The notes beneath the pieces are model-generated. The model did no database searches, was not told the DNA's origin, and saw nothing but the letters and a program-made list of their open reading frames with translations. From positions 171,537 through 235,536 of the forward strand of contig NZ_PNEO01000006.1 in the NCBI RefSeq assembly GCF_002870125.1: 64,000 nt of DNA, in the 5' to 3' direction. The translations under genes and the position numbers were made by a program. Shown one piece after another: positions 35,180-44,017 of the stretch (within the stretch, counting starts at the first letter, position 1; each line of letters begins with the position of its first letter). Source of the DNA: Burkholderia sp. WAC0059 (GTDB lineage: Bacteria; Pseudomonadota; Gammaproteobacteria; Burkholderiales; Burkholderiaceae).

Positions 35180-36259
35180 TCAGTCGGCCCGCTGCGAGGC
35201 GGATTCGTGCCGGCCGTTCGCCGCGCCCGTCTTGCGCGGGCTGAAACTCGCGCGCGCCTCGAACCAGGTCGGCAGATAGACGGGTTCGCTCGGCCCCGGC
35301 GAGCCGATCTGCGCGAGCAGGAGTTCGGCCGCACGTTTGCCGAGCAGCGTCGAGTCGCGCGTCACGGTTGCGATGGGCGGCTGGTGGAGGCGGCTCAGCG
35401 GAACGTCGTCGCAGCAGACGAGCGACAGATCGCGGCCGAGCAGGAGGCTGCGCCGGCGCACGACGCGCAGGGTGCCTTCGAGCAACTGGTTGCCGCCGAG
35501 CAGCACGGCGGTCGGCGGCTTCGCGTCCGACAGCATCGACTCCAGCGCTTCCTCGCCGTGATCGGACGAGAGCGTGCCGCGATGGATCAGCAGATCGGGG
35601 GCGAGATTCGCGGCCGCATAGGCGTCCTGCGCCGCGCGGATGCGCTCGCGCGTGGGCCGCACGTCGCGTCCGACGACGAGACCGATCCGCTCGTGTCCGG
35701 CGGCCAGCAGCTGCCGCATCGCGTCGCTCACGCCGCGGTAGTGATCGGACAGCACGTAGTGCGCGCCGACGTCGTCGGGCAGCGTGCGATCGACCAGCAC
35801 CACGGGCGTTCTCGTGTTGCGCAACGTCGCGAGCGTGTCGGGCTCGTCCTCGAACGTCGGCACGACGATGAGTCCGTCCACCTGGCGCTGCAGCAGCACC
35901 TCGATGCGCCGCGCGTCCATGCCGGGCACGCCGCCCGAATTAGTCAGTAAAACGGAATAACCGGCGTGGCTCAGCGTGCTTTCCGCGCCGCTCACGATCG
36001 CGGCGATCAGCGGATTCGTGATGTCCGAACCGACGAAGCCGATCGAGCGCGTGGTGCGCCGCCTCAAGCTTTGCGCCAGTGCGTTGGGGGTATAGCCGAG
36101 TTCGCGTGCGGCCTCGAGCACGCGCTGCGTAAGTTGTGGACTGGCTCCCGGCTGTCCCGAAAGCACCCGGGATACCGACGCGATTCCGACGCCGGCAAGC
36201 TTGGCTACGGCCTTGATGCCTGGCCTGCCGCGCGGGGCGTCCGACTCGTTCTTGCTCAT
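35180..36259 (-). CDS. LacI/GalR-family transcriptional regulator
   Basis: 359 residues. The LacI HTH IKAVAKLAGVGIASVSRVLSG is at about 15-35, with the hinge helix RRTTRSIGF near 66-74. A periplasmic-binding-protein-like effector domain follows. Members usually repress sugar or nucleoside catabolism. The gene has no catabolic operon next to it; its divergent side is an 800-base gene-free stretch. A 12-base perfect palindrome of the LacI type lies 48 bases upstream of its start, suggesting autorepression. Confidence 0.87.
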   Translation of the reverse strand: MSKNESDAPRGRPGIKAVAKLAGVGIASVSRVLSGQPGASPQLTQRVLEAARELGYTPNALAQSLRRRTTRSIGFVGSDITNPLIAAIVSGAESTLSHAGYSVLLTNSGGVPGMDARRIEVLLQRQVDGLIVVPTFEDEPDTLATLRNTRTPVVLVDRTLPDDVGAHYVLSDHYRGVSDAMRQLLAAGHERIGLVVGRDVRPTRERIRAAQDAYAAANLAPDLLIHRGTLSSDHGEEALESMLSDAKPPTAVLLGGNQLLEGTLRVVRRRSLLLGRDLSLVCCDDVPLSRLHQPPIATVTRDSTLLGKRAAELLLAQIGSPGPSEPVYLPTWFEARASFSPRKTGAANGRHESASQRAD

Positions 36260-37063
36260 TCTGTTCTCTTGCGCCTTGACAACTAAGTGTCGCGAGGATA
36301 TCGTCGGGAAACGTTTCCATTCTGATTCCTGACGATATTTGACGGTTGTGGGGAAAACCTGGTCGATGACGTGCCAGTAAATGGGTCCAGTCCATCGTCA
36401 GGATCGAGCCCGGAACCTTTCATTCTACGGTTCCAAAATCCAGGTCGACGAGATAGATCGCACGGGACAGACCCCTGTAATTGCCGCTGTGTTTGCGATG
36501 AAGTGTGGTAATCGCAAAACGCGCATCGACGCATTGACGACTTCAATTTGAGTGCGATGCGAATGGCGCAAGAAAACGGGGAACGGGCGGCATGGAACGT
36601 TTGCCTCTCGACGGGCCGGCACACCGGCTTGCCATCCGCCACGCGACGGCAAGCGACAACGTTGGCGTGAACGTAGAGTGGAGCGCCTATTCCGTTATGT
36701 CCCGTTGTGTCGCGCTGACCGCAGCGCGCCTCGCGCTTCAAGCGATTTTTTTCTTTTTTATTCGTCGTCTTCGCGATGACGTCGAGCGTCGTCATTGAGA
36801 AGACGATAACGGCGTTCACGCAGCGTTCGTCGCGATTAAAAACGTTTCCTTTTCACGTGTTCAATCCGATTCGCCATAACTCGCGATAACGCGCGAGGTC
36901 GTCTCTTCCGGCGAGCGCGTCCGTCCGTCCCCATTCCGGTTGCCGAACCGGCGCACGAAGCCGATACTGCGCCGTGGCTCGCGAACTCGCGGCCACCGCG
37001 TGGGCCGGGCACACGGTGCCTCGCTCGCGATACGACGCGCTGGCAGACAAAGGAGGAGCGTTC
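36260..37063. other. Large gene-free region, 804 bases
   Basis: Apart from the operator at 36307-36318 I see no supported gene. Open frames here have no recognisable domain and no good ribosome site. Base composition is distinctly more AT-rich than the surroundings between about 36280 and 36860, with a T-rich tract at 36747-36770, so an untranslated RNA is possible. The right end must hold the promoter of the glutathione transferase. Confidence 0.4.
36307..36318. promoter_or_regulatory. LacI-type operator
   Basis: The perfect palindrome GGAAACGTTTCC has a central CG, as in operators of LacI/GalR proteins. It lies 48 bases upstream of the LacI-type gene. Confidence 0.6.
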
Positions 37064-37705
37064 ATGAAGCTGTACGGGCGACGCAGTTCGATCAACGTCC
37101 AGAAGGTGCTGTGGTGTCTCGCGGAGCTTGGCCGCGTCGAGGGACGTGATTTCGAGCGGATCGACGCGGGGTTGGCGTTCGGCGTGATCGACACGCCCGA
37201 GTATCGCCGGCTCAATCCCAACGGTCTCGTGCCGACGCTCGTCGACGGCGACTTCGTGCTCTGGGAATCGAACAGCATCGCGCGCTATCTCGCGACGGCG
37301 TACGGCGACGGCGCGCTGCTGCCCGCGGACGCGCGTGCGCGAGCCGACGTCGAGCGCTGGATGGACTGGCAACTGGGTACGTTGTGGGCGACGCTGCGCG
37401 TCGCGTTTCTCGGTCTGACCCGCACGCCCGAGGCGCAGCGCGACTATCGGGCGATCGCCGGGTCGTACGACGGCGCTTCGCGCCTGCTGTCGATTGCCGA
37501 CGGCGTGCTGCAAGGGCAGCCGTATCTCGCGGGCGACCGCTTCACGCTGGCGGACCTCGTCGTCGCCCTGTGCGTGCATCGGTGGATCGATCTCGGCGAT
37601 CGCTTCGCCGATCGCGTGGGCGAGCGCGAGACGCTGCCCGCGCTCGCCGACTGGTACGGCAGGGCGACGGCGCGCCCCGCGTTCGAGGTCGTGCTCAGGC
37701 CGTGA
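37064..37705 (+). CDS. Glutathione S-transferase
   Basis: 213 residues from ATG 37064 with a strong AGGAGG at 37051-37056. The N-terminal thioredoxin-like domain contains the glutathione-binding cis-Pro segment [19 protein letters not shown] (about 45-63), with Ser11-type catalytic region [10 protein letters not shown]. The alpha-helical C-terminal domain has the N-capping motif FTLADLVVA (about 165-173). It likely conjugates or isomerises electrophiles with glutathione in the cytosol. The stop region overlaps the end of the convergent chemoreceptor by 11 bases. Confidence 0.87.
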   Translation: MKLYGRRSSINVQKVLWCLAELGRVEGRDFERIDAGLAFGVIDTPEYRRLNPNGLVPTLVDGDFVLWESNSIARYLATAYGDGALLPADARARADVERWMDWQLGTLWATLRVAFLGLTRTPEAQRDYRAIAGSYDGASRLLSIADGVLQGQPYLAGDRFTLADLVVALCVHRWIDLGDRFADRVGERETLPALADWYGRATARPAFEVVLRP

Positions 37706-39317
37706 CGGCCGCCGCCGGCTGAGCGGCCGGCTTGCCGCGCCCGGCGACGGCGGTGCCCGGCGCCTCGACCGTGAAGAGGCGCACGGCCTCGTCGAGCACG
37801 TCGGCCTGTTCCGCGAGCCGCTGCGCCGTCACCGCCGCCTGCTCGACGAGCACGGCGTTCTGCTGCGTGGCGCCGTCGAGATGCGAGACGGCCTGATTGA
37901 TCTGACGAATGCCGTCGGCCTGCTCGCCGCTCGCGTTGGCGACTTCGACGATGATCGACGACACGCGGCTCACGGCCTCGTCGATTTCGCGCATCTGCGC
38001 GGTCGTGCGCATCACGAGTTCGGTGCCCTGCGTGATCTCGGCCGTGCTTTCGTCGATGACCGACTTGATTTCCTTCGCCGACGACGCGCAGCGCTGCGCG
38101 AGCATGCGCACCTCGCTCGCCACGACCGCGAACGAACGGCCGGCCTCGCCGGCGCGGGCCGCTTCCACGGCCGCGTTGAGCGCGAGGATGTTGGTCTGGA
38201 ACGCGATGCCGTCGATCACGCCGATGATGTCGGCGATGCGGTGCGAGGCCGAGGCGATGCCGGCCATCGTCTGTTCGACCTGGCCGGCGACGCTGCCGCC
38301 CGCCGCCGCCGCGGCCTGAGCGTTCTTCGCGAGTTCGAGCGCCCGCTCGCTCGAGTCGGCGTTGGCCTGGACCGTCGCCGTGAGCTGTTCCATCGTGGCG
38401 GCCGTTTCCTCTAGCGAGGCGGCTTGCATTTCGGTGCGGCGCGCGAGATCGACGTTGCTCTCCGAGATGCTGCGCGCCGCGTCGAGCACGCCGGCGATCT
38501 GCGTGCGCACGTCGCGCACGATCGCGGTGAGGTTGGCCTTCAACTGGTTCATCGCACGCAGCATGTCGCCGAGGTCGTCCTGGCGCGTCACCACGAGTTC
38601 GGCGGTCAGGTCGCCGGCGGCCATGCGCCGCGAGACGCCCGAGAGGTCGCGCAGCGGTTCGCCGAGCGTGCGCGCCACGAGCTGCCAGGAGGCGAGGCTC
38701 AGGGCGGTCGTGACGGCGAGTGCGATCCAGAACGGCGCGGGCGGCATGCCCTGCCAGGCGGCGAGGCCGGCTGCCAGCAGCGCGATGGGCGCGACCGCGT
38801 AGCTGATCGCGGCGCGCGCGGCGACGGGGACGCGCAGGAGCTTCTGGAGTCGGCCCGCGAGCCCGGTGCGCACGAGCTGGCCGCCCAGCAGCACCCGGCC
38901 GCGCAGCCGGCCTTCGCGCAGCTTCGCGTAGAGCGCCTCGGCCGCACGGATCTCGTCGCGGCCCGGCTTGACGCGCACGCTCAGGTAGCCGACCGTCCTG
39001 CCCTGCTCGACGACCGGCGTGACGCTCGCGCGGACCCAATAGTGATCGCCGTTCTTGCGCCGGTTCTTCACGAGCGCCGACCAGGGGCTGCCCGAGCGGA
39101 TCGTCGTCCAGAGGTCGGCGAACGCTTCGCGAGGCATGTCCGGGTGGCGGATGACGTTGTGGGGCTGTCCGACCAGTTCTTCCTTCGAGTAGCCCGAAAC
39201 CGAGACGAACGCGGGGTTGCAGTACTGGATGCGGCCGGTCAGGTCGGTCGCGGAGACGAGCATCTGGGCGGGCGGGTAGTCGTACTCCTGCTGCGTGACG
39301 GGCTGGTTGTTGCGCAT
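37695..39317 (-). CDS. Methyl-accepting chemotaxis protein with N-terminal PAS domain (Aer-like)
   Basis: 540 residues. A PAS domain (about 15-120, with [23 protein letters not shown]) precedes two short membrane segments (about 170-210), a HAMP-like linker and the signalling hairpin with [20 protein letters not shown]. The architecture is that of Aer-type energy or redox sensors, which face the cytoplasm and have no periplasmic ligand domain. Whether the PAS binds FAD or another cofactor is not visible. The C-terminus ([11 protein letters not shown]) does not carry a clear methyltransferase-docking pentapeptide. Confidence 0.88.
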   Translation of the reverse strand: MRNNQPVTQQEYDYPPAQMLVSATDLTGRIQYCNPAFVSVSGYSKEELVGQPHNVIRHPDMPREAFADLWTTIRSGSPWSALVKNRRKNGDHYWVRASVTPVVEQGRTVGYLSVRVKPGRDEIRAAEALYAKLREGRLRGRVLLGGQLVRTGLAGRLQKLLRVPVAARAAISYAVAPIALLAAGLAAWQGMPPAPFWIALAVTTALSLASWQLVARTLGEPLRDLSGVSRRMAAGDLTAELVVTRQDDLGDMLRAMNQLKANLTAIVRDVRTQIAGVLDAARSISESNVDLARRTEMQAASLEETAATMEQLTATVQANADSSERALELAKNAQAAAAAGGSVAGQVEQTMAGIASASHRIADIIGVIDGIAFQTNILALNAAVEAARAGEAGRSFAVVASEVRMLAQRCASSAKEIKSVIDESTAEITQGTELVMRTTAQMREIDEAVSRVSSIIVEVANASGEQADGIRQINQAVSHLDGATQQNAVLVEQAAVTAQRLAEQADVLDEAVRLFTVEAPGTAVAGRGKPAAQPAAAVTA

Positions 39318-39674
39318 GGTCTTCCTTGCTGGATGGGCGTGCGAAGGCCGCCAATCCGGCGTCCTCGGGCTTTTTAGTCCGATTTTAGAGATAGAGCCCC
39401 TACGAGGCTCAGGGTCTCCTGGTAAATCGCTCAGGTTTGAGGGCGAAGCGGGGAAGGGGCGAGGCGGACGGTCGAAGCGGATTGCGTCAACGGCGGCCGG
39501 CAGCGCAACCGCGAATGGCGCGGCGAGGCGGCGTTAACGAATGGCGACCGGGGCCGGCGAATCGCGAGAGGGCGGCCGGCCGACAAGAACTCCGAAGCAA
39601 GGCGCCTCGATCTGATGGCCCCGATGATCACCGGGGCCGGACGACATCGTTTGCGCTCGCTTACGCAGCGCGAA

Positions 39675-39696
39675 TTTTTCCGGCTTGCCGGAAAAA
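39675..39696. terminator. Terminator-like hairpin
   Basis: TTTTTCCGGC and GCCGGAAAAA flank two bases, so about nine pairs form around a four-base loop. The arms end in T5 or A5, and it would work on either strand. No gene ends directly at it, which raises the chance of an unannotated short transcript. Confidence 0.4.
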
Positions 39697-39893
39697 AGCC
39701 CGGCCGAACGAGGCTCGTGCGGCCGGGGCGTGAGTGCAAAGCTCGCCTGTTCTCAAAGGCGAGTCCAGATTACGTGAATCAAAATAGAGCGGCAATTCTT
39801 ATCAAAAAATGACAGGGGTGCTTGACGCCGGGGCGGCGCGACGGCGCGCGGTACGCGTGCTTCCGTTCCTCGCGGCCGAATGCCGAATGCGGC

Positions 39894-39928
39894 AAGGCCG
39901 GTTTTCCCACGACGGGAAAACCGGCCTT
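39894..39928 (-). terminator. Stem-loop downstream of the small exported protein
   Basis: A perfect 15-pair stem (39894-39908 with 39914-39928) closes a 5-base loop. It lies 55 bases beyond the stop codon of the minus-strand gene at 39983. No T-run follows, so it may be a stabilising or partial terminator. Confidence 0.55.
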
Positions 39929-39982
39929 GTCGTTATGCCGTCGCTGAAACGGCGACGCTCCGGACAGCGGGCGTCGTGACGA

Positions 39983-40297
39983 TCAGTAGTGTTGACCGGG
40001 CGGCGGACGACGGTCGTCGCGACCACGGGGCGGGCCCGGATCGTGCGGATGGCGGTGCATCCAGTCGTCGTGCGCCCAGTAGCGATGGCCGTCCCAGTAA
40101 CGGTTGCCGTGCCAGCCGATCGACACGTGCAGGTCCACCGGCAGCAGGTGCGCCTCGCCCACGGCTTCGGACGTGTCGGTCGTCAGCGCGTACGGCTGAG
40201 CCTGGGCGAAGGCGCTACCGGCGCCGAGCAGTGCGCCGCTTGCGAGCAGCGCGGTGACGATGGCGCGCGTGGGCTTGTTCCAGCTTCGGGTCTTCAT
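39983..40297 (-). CDS. Small exported protein of unknown function, aromatic/His-rich
   Basis: 104 residues. A basic start, hydrophobic core (about 12-28) and SAFA cleavage site form a clear signal peptide. The mature part has a central block with repeated W/Y-x-G-x-R/W steps (GWHGNRYWDGHRYWAHDDW) and a tail rich in His, Pro and Arg. Short proteins with such aromatic repeats are common in Burkholderiales, but no function is known to me. The density of His could bind metal ions; that is speculation. A stem-loop follows the gene. Confidence 0.7.
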   Translation of the reverse strand: MKTRSWNKPTRAIVTALLASGALLGAGSAFAQAQPYALTTDTSEAVGEAHLLPVDLHVSIGWHGNRYWDGHRYWAHDDWMHRHPHDPGPPRGRDDRRPPPGQHY

Positions 40298-40570
40298 TCA
40301 TCCTCCTCTTCGAGTTCGTCGTCGCGTGGTCTGTCTGGCTGGTGCCGCGACAGGAGGCCATCGACGGGATTCAGCTTAGCGGGGATGCCGGCGCAAAACC
40401 GTGAGCACTTGTAAGCATACGTATCAGAGTCGCCGGCTCGCGCGGTCACGTGGAGGGCGGCACCGCGCGACGAACGGGACGGCGCTCGCGCGCGAGGCGG
40501 GAATGAAGATAGCCGGCGAGGCTATCGACGGACGTTGCATTCCCCGTCCCGCGACGGCGTACTGCCGAAG

Positions 40571-41191
40571 CTATCGGTCGAACGCGAGCTTCGCGCCGAG
40601 CGCGACGAGCACGGTGCCCATCAACGCGTCGACGGGACGGCGCAGTTTCGAGTAGCCGCGTTGCACGCGTCCGGTCGAAAAGAGCAGCGCCATCGCCGTG
40701 AACCAGACGATCGAGACGACGGCCACGGTGGCGATCGTGGCGCCGTGCACCCAGAGCGGCGCGTGCACGGGCAGTACGGTCACGAACAGGCTGCCGAAGA
40801 ACGCGGCGCCCTTCGGGTTGGTCAGGCCGACGAGCAGTCCGCGCCGATACGCCTGCGGGCCGCTGGCCGGCCGCGCGGCCGGCACGGCGGTTTCGCCCGC
40901 GGGCCGGCGCAGGCCGATCAGCGTCTTCGCGCCGAGATAGAGCAGATACGCCGCGCCCGCGATGCGGATGCCCATGTAGAGCCAGGCGAGCTTCGCGAGA
41001 ATGAGGCCGAGGCCGAACACGGCGAGCGTCGCCCAGAGGGCATGCGACGTGGAAATGCCGGCCGCCGCGCACAGGCCCGCGCGACGGCGCGAGAACGCGT
41101 GCGAGGTGACGGCGAGCAGATCGGGACCGGGGCTCACGCAGGCGAGCAGCATGACGCCGGCAATGGCGGCGAGTTGGGCGAGGTGGTTCAT
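40571..41191 (-). CDS. LysE/RhtB-family amino acid exporter
   Basis: 206 residues from ATG 41191; the open frame is much longer upstream but only as a shadow of the chemoreceptor gene. Family motif SPGPDLLAVTSHAFSRRRAG is at about 20-39, and about six membrane spans follow, with GLTNPKGAAFFGSLF near 125-139. It probably exports an amino acid or a homoserine-lactone-like compound. The gene stands between two minus-strand genes, 95 bases from the chemoreceptor upstream. Confidence 0.86.
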   Translation of the reverse strand: MNHLAQLAAIAGVMLLACVSPGPDLLAVTSHAFSRRRAGLCAAAGISTSHALWATLAVFGLGLILAKLAWLYMGIRIAGAAYLLYLGAKTLIGLRRPAGETAVPAARPASGPQAYRRGLLVGLTNPKGAAFFGSLFVTVLPVHAPLWVHGATIATVAVVSIVWFTAMALLFSTGRVQRGYSKLRRPVDALMGTVLVALGAKLAFDR

Positions 41192-41286
41192 GGGCGGCGA
41201 GTTTCGTCTAATCGGGGGCAACCGGATAAAGCGGCGAGCATAACCCGAAAAGCGGGCGAAGCAGGCCGGCCGCCGGGGTCCATCGC

Positions 41287-42855
41287 TCAGGCTGCATCGC
41301 GCGATGCCGGCAGATGGAAACTCGCGATCGCCTCGCGCAGGTCCGTCACCTGGTCCTTGAGCGAGTGCGCGGCTGCCGCTGCCTGTTCGACGAGCGCCGC
41401 GTTCTGCTGCGTGACCTGGTCCATCTCGCCGACGGCGCGATTCACCTGCTCGATGCCGGCGCTCTGCTCGCGCGAGGCGTGGCTGATCTCTTCGAGAATC
41501 CGGTTGACCTGCCGGACCGACCGGACGATCTCGCCCATCGTCGCGCCGGCGTTCGCGACGAGCGTCGAGCCCTGCGCGACGGTCTGCGTCGACTTTTCGA
41601 TCAGCGCCTTGATCTCCTTCGCGGCGCTCGCCGAGCGTTGCGCAAGGCTGCGGACCTCGGCCGCGACCACCGCGAAGCCGCGGCCCTGCTCGCCGGCGCG
41701 GGCCGCTTCCACGGCCGCGTTGAGCGCGAGGATGTTGGTCTGGAATGCGATACCGTCGATCACGCCGATGATGTCGCCGATCTGCTGCGAGTGCGCCGTG
41801 ATGTCGCCCATCGTGCGCACCACGTCGTCGACGACCTCGCTGCCGCGCACGGCGACGTCGGCCGCTTCGCCCGCGAGGCGCGCCGCCTGCCCGGCGCTGT
41901 CGGCGTTCTGCTTCACGTTGGCGGTCATCTGGTCCATGCTCGACGCCGTCTGGACGAGGGCGGCGGCCTGCTCCTCGGTGCGCTGCGAGAGGTCCGTATT
42001 GCCGGCCGCGATCTCGTTGGCGCCGACGTTGATGTTCTCGGCGCCGCTGCGCACGCGCGCGACGGTGTCGGCGAGGCCCGTCTGCATCGTCTGGAGCGCG
42101 CGCATCAGGCTGCGCGGATTGCGGCCCGCCGCGCTCACCGGGCCCGTAAGGTCGCCGTGCGCGATGCGTCGCGCGGCCTCGATGGCGACTTCGAGCTCGC
42201 CGCCGAGGCTGCCGCGCACGCTGCGCAGCACGAGCCTCATCACGACGGTCGAGATCGCGCCGAGCGCGACGGTGATGGCGAGCCAGTGCGCGAGGCTGGC
42301 GTAGAACGCGGCGCTCACGTCGTCCATGTACATGCCGGTGACGAGATACCAGCCCCAGGGCGCGAAGCGTTGCGCGTAGCTCAATTTCGGCACCGCGGCC
42401 GTCGAGCCGGGCTTGGGCCAGAGGTAGTCGAGGAAGCCGCCGCCCGAGGGGCCGTTGCCGATGCGGACGATTTCGAGGAACAGGTGCTTGCCGTTGGGGT
42501 CGGCGTAGTCGGCGAGCGGTTTGCCGATCAACTGCGGCTGCGTCGGGTGCATGAGCATGACGGGCCGCGCGTCGTTCACGCTCAGATAACCGCTCTGTCC
42601 GTAGCGGATCGCGCCGATCGCATCGAGCGCCTGCCTTTTGGCGTCGTCTTCGCTGAGGACGTGCCGCTGCGAGAGCGCGTAGTAATGGTTGGCGATGCTG
42701 ACGGCTTCCTCGACGAGCGAGGCGAGTTGGGTTTTCCGGTCGAGCGTCATGGACAGGCGGGTTTGCCAGGCGCCGAACGCACCGATCAAAAGCAGTCCTA
42801 CCCACAGGATGACGATCATCGAGCCGAGCTTTCTATTGAGAGTCATGTTTTTCAT
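41287..42855 (-). CDS. Methyl-accepting chemotaxis protein with periplasmic Cache domain
   Basis: 522 residues. TM1 is at about 11-30. A single-Cache-type ligand domain (about 35-185; key blocks [11 protein letters not shown] and [15 protein letters not shown]) follows, then TM2 (about 190-212), HAMP and the signalling hairpin [20 protein letters not shown]. sCache_2 receptors usually sense small carboxylates such as acetate, pyruvate or lactate. A second ATG at 42846 is an alternative start. A sigma28-like sequence lies 170-190 bases upstream. Confidence 0.88.
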   Translation of the reverse strand: MKNMTLNRKLGSMIVILWVGLLLIGAFGAWQTRLSMTLDRKTQLASLVEEAVSIANHYYALSQRHVLSEDDAKRQALDAIGAIRYGQSGYLSVNDARPVMLMHPTQPQLIGKPLADYADPNGKHLFLEIVRIGNGPSGGGFLDYLWPKPGSTAAVPKLSYAQRFAPWGWYLVTGMYMDDVSAAFYASLAHWLAITVALGAISTVVMRLVLRSVRGSLGGELEVAIEAARRIAHGDLTGPVSAAGRNPRSLMRALQTMQTGLADTVARVRSGAENINVGANEIAAGNTDLSQRTEEQAAALVQTASSMDQMTANVKQNADSAGQAARLAGEAADVAVRGSEVVDDVVRTMGDITAHSQQIGDIIGVIDGIAFQTNILALNAAVEAARAGEQGRGFAVVAAEVRSLAQRSASAAKEIKALIEKSTQTVAQGSTLVANAGATMGEIVRSVRQVNRILEEISHASREQSAGIEQVNRAVGEMDQVTQQNAALVEQAAAAAHSLKDQVTDLREAIASFHLPASRDAA

Positions 42856-43249
42856 GGCGATCGATCCCGGCTGTCTCCTCTGTTCCTGTCTTGTTTACGG
42901 TCGTGCGACACGCCGGGACAGCAGGGACAAACCCTGGCTGCGCGAGCGGGCATCGCGAGGCACGAAGGGGACGTCCGACGGCGACGGACCCCGGTGCAGG
43001 GATGATCCAATATCCACGAAAAATCGGCATAAAAAGCCACAAATTGACATGTGATGACAGGATTCGCCACGACTCGGGGTGCCATACAGCAACGATGTGT
43101 CAATTCCGTTATAGTCGCGACTTTGGCCCGGCCAGCGACGCTGCGCGGCCGCGCAGCCGTGAGGCGACCCGCGACGGGAAGCGCGACCAGACCATAAAAA
43201 GCAAGGTCAGAAGCCAGCCAGGGGCCTCCACCACTCTCCCTCGACACTC
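42856..43249. other. Divergent intergenic region, 394 bases, between chemoreceptor and phosphonate operon
   Basis: No gene. The centre (about 43010-43110) is AT-rich and should hold both promoters. A sigma28-like element reads toward the chemoreceptor. For the phosphonate operon I see TTATAG at about 43102-43107 as a possible -10, without a good -35. Confidence 0.4.
43021..43047 (-). promoter_or_regulatory. Candidate sigma28 (flagellar) promoter for the Cache chemoreceptor
   Basis: On the minus strand TCAATTTG (43047-43040) is followed after 11 bases by GCCGATTT (43028-43021). This compares with the TAAAGTTT-N11-GCCGATAA consensus: five of eight and six of eight positions agree. Chemoreceptor genes are usual sigma28 targets. 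Confidence 0.35.
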
Positions 43250-44017
43250 ATGCGCGCCATCATTCTTGCCGCGGGTCTCGGCCTGCGGCTTCAGCAACCT
43301 CCCGGGGAACAATTTCCGAAATGCCTGCTGCGCTTCGAGGGCGTGACGCTGCTCGAACGGCACCTGCAACTGCTCGAAGCGTTGGGCGTGACAGAGGTGA
43401 CGCTGGCGCTGGGCTTCCAGCCCGAGCGCGTGGAGGCGGAGCTCGCGCGCATCGGCTGGCCGCATGAAGTGGAGATCGTGCTGAATCCGCGCTTCGACCT
43501 GGGCAGCGTGCTGACGGTGCATTGCGTGGCCGGAGCGCTCGAACGCGGCGGCGACGTGCTGCTGATGGATGCGGACGTGCTCTACGACGAGCGGGTGCTC
43601 GGGCCACTGGTGGCGGGCGCGGGCCCGGCGAACCGTTTGCTGATTGACCGCGACTTCGAAGCCGGCGACGAGCCGGTGAAGCTGTGCCTGCGAAACGGGG
43701 TACCGGTGGAGCTGCGCAAGCAGGTGGCGGTGAGCCTCGAGTACGACACGATCGGGGAATCGGTGGGGTTTTTCCGGCTGAACGAAGAGACGGCGCGGCG
43801 GTTCGCGCGGATCGTGGCGGGGTACGTGGAGGGCGGGCGCTCGAACCTGCCGCACGAAGAGGCGCTGCGCGACCTGCTGCTGGAGCGCGGAGCGCAGTTC
43901 GAGACGGCGGACGTGACGGGCGCGCCGTGGATCGAGATAGATTTTCCCAACGATGTGACGCGCGCCGCGCAGCAGGTGCTGCCGCAATTGCGCCGTCCTG
44001 CAGGAGTGACACGATGA
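43250..44017 (+). CDS. Cytidylyltransferase-like nucleotidyltransferase of the phosphonate operon
   Basis: 255 residues. The intact nucleotide-binding signature LAAGLGLRL is at 6-14, with Lys24 in QFPKCLL and the metal-binding DADVLYDE near 106-113. It belongs to the phosphocholine/phosphonate cytidylyltransferase-like group. As the first gene of the PEP mutase operon, ending in an ATGA overlap with it, it probably activates AEP (or a related phosphonate) as a CMP conjugate for transfer to a lipid or glycan. A choline-phosphate-type substrate is the alternative. Confidence 0.8.
   Translation: MRAIILAAGLGLRLQQPPGEQFPKCLLRFEGVTLLERHLQLLEALGVTEVTLALGFQPERVEAELARIGWPHEVEIVLNPRFDLGSVLTVHCVAGALERGGDVLLMDADVLYDERVLGPLVAGAGPANRLLIDRDFEAGDEPVKLCLRNGVPVELRKQVAVSLEYDTIGESVGFFRLNEETARRFARIVAGYVEGGRSNLPHEEALRDLLLERGAQFETADVTGAPWIEIDFPNDVTRAAQQVLPQLRRPAGVTR

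Larger units (their letters stand above)
39318..39982. other. Gene-free region, 665 bases
   Basis: No supported gene. It contains the chemoreceptor promoter at its left end and two hairpins: TTTTTCCGGC-TT-GCCGGAAAAA (39675-39696) and a 15-pair stem at 39894-39928. The stretch 39755-39815 is AT-rich. Confidence 0.4.

Noticed and set aside
36283..36819. 178-codon minus-strand frame in the gene-free region
   Set aside because: No family resemblance, no good start signal, and composition unlike the real genes here.
39437..39733. 98-codon plus-strand frame
   Set aside because: Almost wholly Arg/Ala/Gly and Pro, as expected from chance translation of GC-rich intergenic DNA.
41192..42805. LysE gene read as fused to a long N-terminal region
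   Set aside because: The upstream part is the shadow of the chemoreceptor gene in another frame; ATG 41191 gives the normal LysE length.
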